A stretch of DNA of 8,712 bases from Clostridia bacterium (GTDB lineage: Bacteria > Bacillota > Clostridia > Oscillospirales > CAG-272). Made by a program: the position numbers and the translations under genes. The notes under the pieces are model-generated. The model was not told the origin of the DNA. It saw only the letters and a list, made by a program, of their open reading frames with translations, and made no database searches. The stretch lies in the NCBI GenBank assembly GCA_017466495.1, contig JAFTUB010000184.1:1-8712 (forward strand). Reading direction: 5' to 3'. This document shows, piece by piece, positions 5,477-8,712 of the stretch. The first letter of the stretch is position 1. Each line of letters starts with the position of its first letter.

Positions 5477-8400
5477 CCCACATCCTGCGTACCCTGTTTG
5501 CTTCGGTGCTCACCGTTTCCCTGGGAACATCGGCGGTGATCCTTTTGCTGACCGCTCTCCGCCGTCCCCTGGGACGGATGCGGGCGGGGGGACGGTACCT
5601 GCTTTGGCTGCTGGTGATGCTGCGGCTGGTGCTGCCCTTCACCCTGCCCCTGGCACAGTGGGGGCTGTCCATCGGCCTGCCTGTGATTCCCGAGGAAAAT
5701 GTGACCGATCTCCCTCCCGCCGAAGAGATAAACCCCTCCGATACGGCTGAGGATATCCCCTATCTCTTCCAGCCGGACGAGCGTTTTCCTGCCGAAAATG
5801 TTTCCCCGGTGGTGCCCGGTCCCGAGAGCGGGGAACCGTCCTTCGTCGGGACGGAGAATCCCTCTCCCATTCCCCAGCTGCCGGAGCAGCTCACCCCGGT
5901 TCAGCCTTTTCCCTCCACGGGAGAGAGTGCGGTAACCGTTCCGTCGATACCGCAGACCGAAGTGCCCACGCCCACCGCCCCGGAGAAGATCCTCACCCTC
6001 CCCGATCCCGTCACCCTGCTTGCATGGGTTTGGTTTGGGGCGGCAGTGCTGCTCTTCGCCGGACGGCTGATCCACGGCCTGTGTCTGAACCGACGGCTCT
6101 CCCGCCTGGGCAGACCGGCGGAGGATCCTGTGATTTTGGGGCAGCTGAAGCAGCTCTCCCGTCAGCTTAGCCTGCGGAAGGCGCCGGAGCTGCGCATCTG
6201 TACGGATGGAGTCGGCCCTTTGGTTTACGGCTTCTTCCGTCCCACAGTCCTGCTGCCCGAGGGCGTGGATGACCGTCCCGCCTTTGTGGGGGTCATGGCC
6301 CATGAGCTGATCCACATCCGTCGTGGCGACCTGTGGTGGAAGCTCATCTCCCTGGCGGCGGTATCCCTGCATTGGTTCAATCCCCTGGTGTACTGGGCGG
6401 TAAAACGCTTTGCCGAGGAAACCGAGCTGTCCTGTGATGAGCAGGTGCTCAAAAACTGTGATGCCGACGCCCGCCGGGGCTACGGCTATCTGCTTCTGTC
6501 TATTCTGCGGCGGGGAAGCCACAGCCCCGCGGGGCTGACCACCCGCTTCAATCCCGCCAAACTTGCGGTGAAAGCCCGCTTTGAGAGCATCCTCGACCTC
6601 TCCCCCAAGCGGGCGGGGAAGGTGTGGATCGCCCTTCTGCTGGCGGTCTGCTTGACCATGGGAACACTGGTTGCCTGCCGCATCGGCGGCAACGATCCCG
6701 TGACCGATGATCCTCCCGAAACCGATTCCCCTGTGACGGATGCTCCGGTGACAACTACGCCCAAGGAGATCCCCACCCTCAAGTTCGATGCTATCACCCC
6801 CGCCGAAAGCCAGCTGTTCCCTGTGGAGGAGCTGAGTGCAGTGCCGGGCAAGATGGTGGGCAACCTGAGCACGGGCTTTGTGGAGGTGCGGAATGAGACG
6901 GGGGTTGTGGATTTTTGGATCCAGACCAGTGAGTTCTACGATGACAATATGCAGGATAACGGTGCCGCACTCTTCCTCACCGATGCCAACGGCCGAGTGG
7001 CGCTGATTACCCTCATCAATCGCACGGGCCGGGGCGGCAGCGGATACACCACCTGCGAGGTGGTGGAGAATGTGGTGGGAGAGAATCTCATTCCCCTGTC
7101 GGTGCGCCACTTCAAGGTGGAGAAGGAGAAGATGTCCCTTGTCACCTACTCCGACGGCGAGGAAAAGCACGCCCTGCTGGTGGGCGGAACCCTCAACCAT
7201 GACGCGGGATATGCCCTCTATACCTACGGCCGCTTTGATCTTGCCGCCGACGAAACCCTCTTCCCCTTTGACCTGGACGAGGACGGTATCGGTGAGCTGA
7301 TCGCCATGAAGGGGGACCGGGTGACGGCCCTCTACCGCATGACCGAGGCCGGGCTCTCCCGGGCCGGGCTGAGCGAGCCCCTCTATCTCATCCGCACCGA
7401 ATACGGCCTGCGGTTCTGGGACGGCGGATCGCTTTGCGTCAACTACAGAGAAGGGGCATTTTCTGAGGTGGTCAGCCCCACCGAGACGGGAGCCATTCCC
7501 CTGCCCATCACCTACGCCGAGCCCGACATTACACCTCATTCGAGAATTAAGATGGATTACGAGACCGCCACAAAGGCCGAGACGGTGGCGGTGGCAGTAG
7601 GTACCAACTTTGGCTTCTATCGCCTGCACAACGGTCTGACTTATCTCGGTCGCTGGATGATGGATCCCCTCACCCAGGGGCAGCGGTTTGTGGGCAGTAT
7701 ACTCAACTTCGTGGTGGATTCGATCCCCGACGGAAACTCCTGCGCCGCGTCGGTGCATCAGTTCGGCGACAGACGCTTTGTGCGGGCAGAGTGGCTTGAC
7801 GGCCGCGGTAATGCCTGGGTGGAATACTACCAGGAGGACACCATCAGCGGTCCCGATCGTCTCCTGCGGGCAAAGCGGGTCACCTACGCCGACTTTGAAA
7901 AAGACGGCAGCAGTGAGCTGATCGCCGACAACACCCTCTACTTCTCGGTGAACGGTACTATCTTCACCTCCGATCTTACCGGCTACGGCTTCTCCCACAG
8001 TGCGCTTACCTGTACCTTCGATACGGCTGAGGGCAGGGTGACGGCGACCTATTATCACGGTGCACTGGTGCCGGGGAGAAAGCCGATTGTCTTGCCTGAT
8101 GAAACCACAGGGCTCATCCAGCCCGATCCGGGCGCGCCCGAAACCACTCAGCCGGTGGCAAGCAATGCCCCCAAGCTGACCGGGGATGTCTACTTCAAGG
8201 GGCCCTGTAACCCCGAGGGGACCGATTACTTGCTCCTGCACATGACAGCAGACCGACGCTACTATGCCATCTTCCCCGATGACGGGCGGCTCAAAGAAGA
8301 GACAGGGCTGACCATGGTGTATGAGGACGGTTTCTCCCTTTACCAAACCTACTACAGCTCGGTAGGCTCGCGGCACTACAATTGGCAGGAACCGACCGGC

Positions 8401-8712
8401 GTTTTCACAGGCTATCGCTTCGGCGATCTGCAGTATGGGGATGCCCTGTTCCTCATCGACCGCGCCGAGTATGAGAAACTCTACAAGGAATCCCTGGCAC
8501 GGATGAGTGCCGAGCTGAAGGATACCTCTCTTTCGGCCAAGATCACCTTGACCACCCCCTTCCATGAAACGGGGGAGGATCCCGATATCCTGCGGGTGCG
8601 CATCGTCAACAAGAGCGACCAGGCCATTACCGTGACAACGGCCTACCGCATGGAGCGGCGGATGCCCGATCTGACCTGGGCGGCGGTGGCCTGCAACGGT
8701 ACACCAACCTTC
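5473..8712 (+). CDS. M56-family (BlaR1/MecR1-like) membrane metallopeptidase with a giant ectodomain (partial, 3' end beyond the window)
   Basis: The frame is open for 1080 codons from ATG 5473, which overlaps the repressor stop, to the window edge. TM1 is about 7-27 and TM2 about 42-66, with the M56-typical LLWLL...RLVLP. A Pro/Glu/Ser/Thr-rich outer loop (about 70-176) follows, then TM3 (179-203). The cytoplasmic protease domain has VYGFFRPTVLLP, the zinc motif HELIH (H277, E278, H281), LHWFNPLVYW and ETELSCDE (E318, probable third ligand). TM4 (about 383-402) ends in LVAC, a perfect lipobox, followed by a Pro/Thr/Asp linker. At least 678 outer residues follow: two acidic VCBS-like loops (D600-G605-E608; D807-D811-E815), a second linker (876-898) and an Ig-like end (about 1018 on). 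No beta-lactam-binding domain is recognisable. The likely role is to sense an outer signal and cleave the repressor. Confidence 0.93.
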   Translation, partial: MTHILRTLFASVLTVSLGTSAVILLLTALRRPLGRMRAGGRYLLWLLVMLRLVLPFTLPLAQWGLSIGLPVIPEENVTDLPPAEEINPSDTAEDIPYLFQPDERFPAENVSPVVPGPESGEPSFVGTENPSPIPQLPEQLTPVQPFPSTGESAVTVPSIPQTEVPTPTAPEKILTLPDPVTLLAWVWFGAAVLLFAGRLIHGLCLNRRLSRLGRPAEDPVILGQLKQLSRQLSLRKAPELRICTDGVGPLVYGFFRPTVLLPEGVDDRPAFVGVMAHELIHIRRGDLWWKLISLAAVSLHWFNPLVYWAVKRFAEETELSCDEQVLKNCDADARRGYGYLLLSILRRGSHSPAGLTTRFNPAKLAVKARFESILDLSPKRAGKVWIALLLAVCLTMGTLVACRIGGNDPVTDDPPETDSPVTDAPVTTTPKEIPTLKFDAITPAESQLFPVEELSAVPGKMVGNLSTGFVEVRNETGVVDFWIQTSEFYDDNMQDNGAALFLTDANGRVALITLINRTGRGGSGYTTCEVVENVVGENLIPLSVRHFKVEKEKMSLVTYSDGEEKHALLVGGTLNHDAGYALYTYGRFDLAADETLFPFDLDEDGIGELIAMKGDRVTALYRMTEAGLSRAGLSEPLYLIRTEYGLRFWDGGSLCVNYREGAFSEVVSPTETGAIPLPITYAEPDITPHSRIKMDYETATKAETVAVAVGTNFGFYRLHNGLTYLGRWMMDPLTQGQRFVGSILNFVVDSIPDGNSCAASVHQFGDRRFVRAEWLDGRGNAWVEYYQEDTISGPDRLLRAKRVTYADFEKDGSSELIADNTLYFSVNGTIFTSDLTGYGFSHSALTCTFDTAEGRVTATYYHGALVPGRKPIVLPDETTGLIQPDPGAPETTQPVASNAPKLTGDVYFKGPCNPEGTDYLLLHMTADRRYYAIFPDDGRLKEETGLTMVYEDGFSLYQTYYSSVGSRHYNWQEPTGVFTGYRFGDLQYGDALFLIDRAEYEKLYKESLARMSAELKDTSLSAKITLTTPFHETGEDPDILRVRIVNKSDQAITVTTAYRMERRMPDLTWAAVACNGTPTF

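Noticed and set aside
7540..7551. An SxxK-like tetrad (SRIK, S690) in the M56 ectodomain, which could suggest a penicillin-binding sensor.
   Set aside because: No SxN or KTG partner motifs at suitable distances and no surrounding transpeptidase-like sequence; a four-residue match is expected by chance.
5293..8565. A 1090-codon open frame on the minus strand.
   Set aside because: It lies antisense to the BlaI-like gene and the M56 gene, whose plus-strand frames have recognisable motifs throughout. Its product is rich in His, Gly and Gln with no domain I recognise, as expected from the mirror image of a GC3-rich gene.

Overview
The window looks like chromosomal DNA from a GC-rich, anaerobic, Clostridia-type Firmicute, possibly an Oscillospirales relative (an inference). 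The support is: vegetative sigma-A promoters (TTGACA with 17-bp spacing to TATAAT-like -10s), strong GGAGG ribosome binding sites, intrinsic terminators after three transcription units, a classical rubrerythrin, a split ThrE-type exporter, and a BlaI/M56-peptidase pair. I see no mobile element, tRNA, rRNA or CRISPR array.

Layout. (1) 1-724, minus: 5' part of a glycerophosphodiester phosphodiesterase-family gene, running off the left edge. (2) 725-945: divergent promoter region. (3) 946-1485, plus: rubrerythrin with its own strong promoter, followed by a perfect 44-bp palindromic terminator. (4) 1681-2280, plus: an unrecognised, comparatively AT-rich lipoprotein gene with its own terminator. 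(5) 2417-3694, plus: a two-gene operon encoding the two halves of a ThrE/YjjP-YjjB-type exporter, ending in a hairpin shared with the convergent gene. (6) 3747-4898, minus: a metallophosphoesterase with an extra C-terminal domain. (7) 4899-5071: divergent promoter region carrying two copies of the dyad GACANNTGTC. (8) 5072-8712, plus: a BlaI/MecI-family repressor translationally coupled (ATGA overlap) to a very large M56 (BlaR1/MecR1-like) membrane metalloprotease, which is open to the right edge.

The most interesting part is the last module. By analogy with BlaI/BlaR1, the membrane protease should cleave the repressor when its outer domain senses a signal, relieving repression of its own operon through the two dyads. 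This protein has no visible penicillin-binding sensor. After the fourth membrane segment there are instead at least 678 residues of unfamiliar, probably extracytoplasmic sequence with VCBS-like acidic loops and an Ig-like end. That fourth segment itself ends in a perfect lipobox (LVAC) followed by a Pro/Thr/Asp linker. The gene is therefore a candidate one-protein sensor-protease with an unknown ligand. It is the longest coding region here and is easy to miss, because it has no stop codon in the window and a 1090-codon open frame lies antisense to it.
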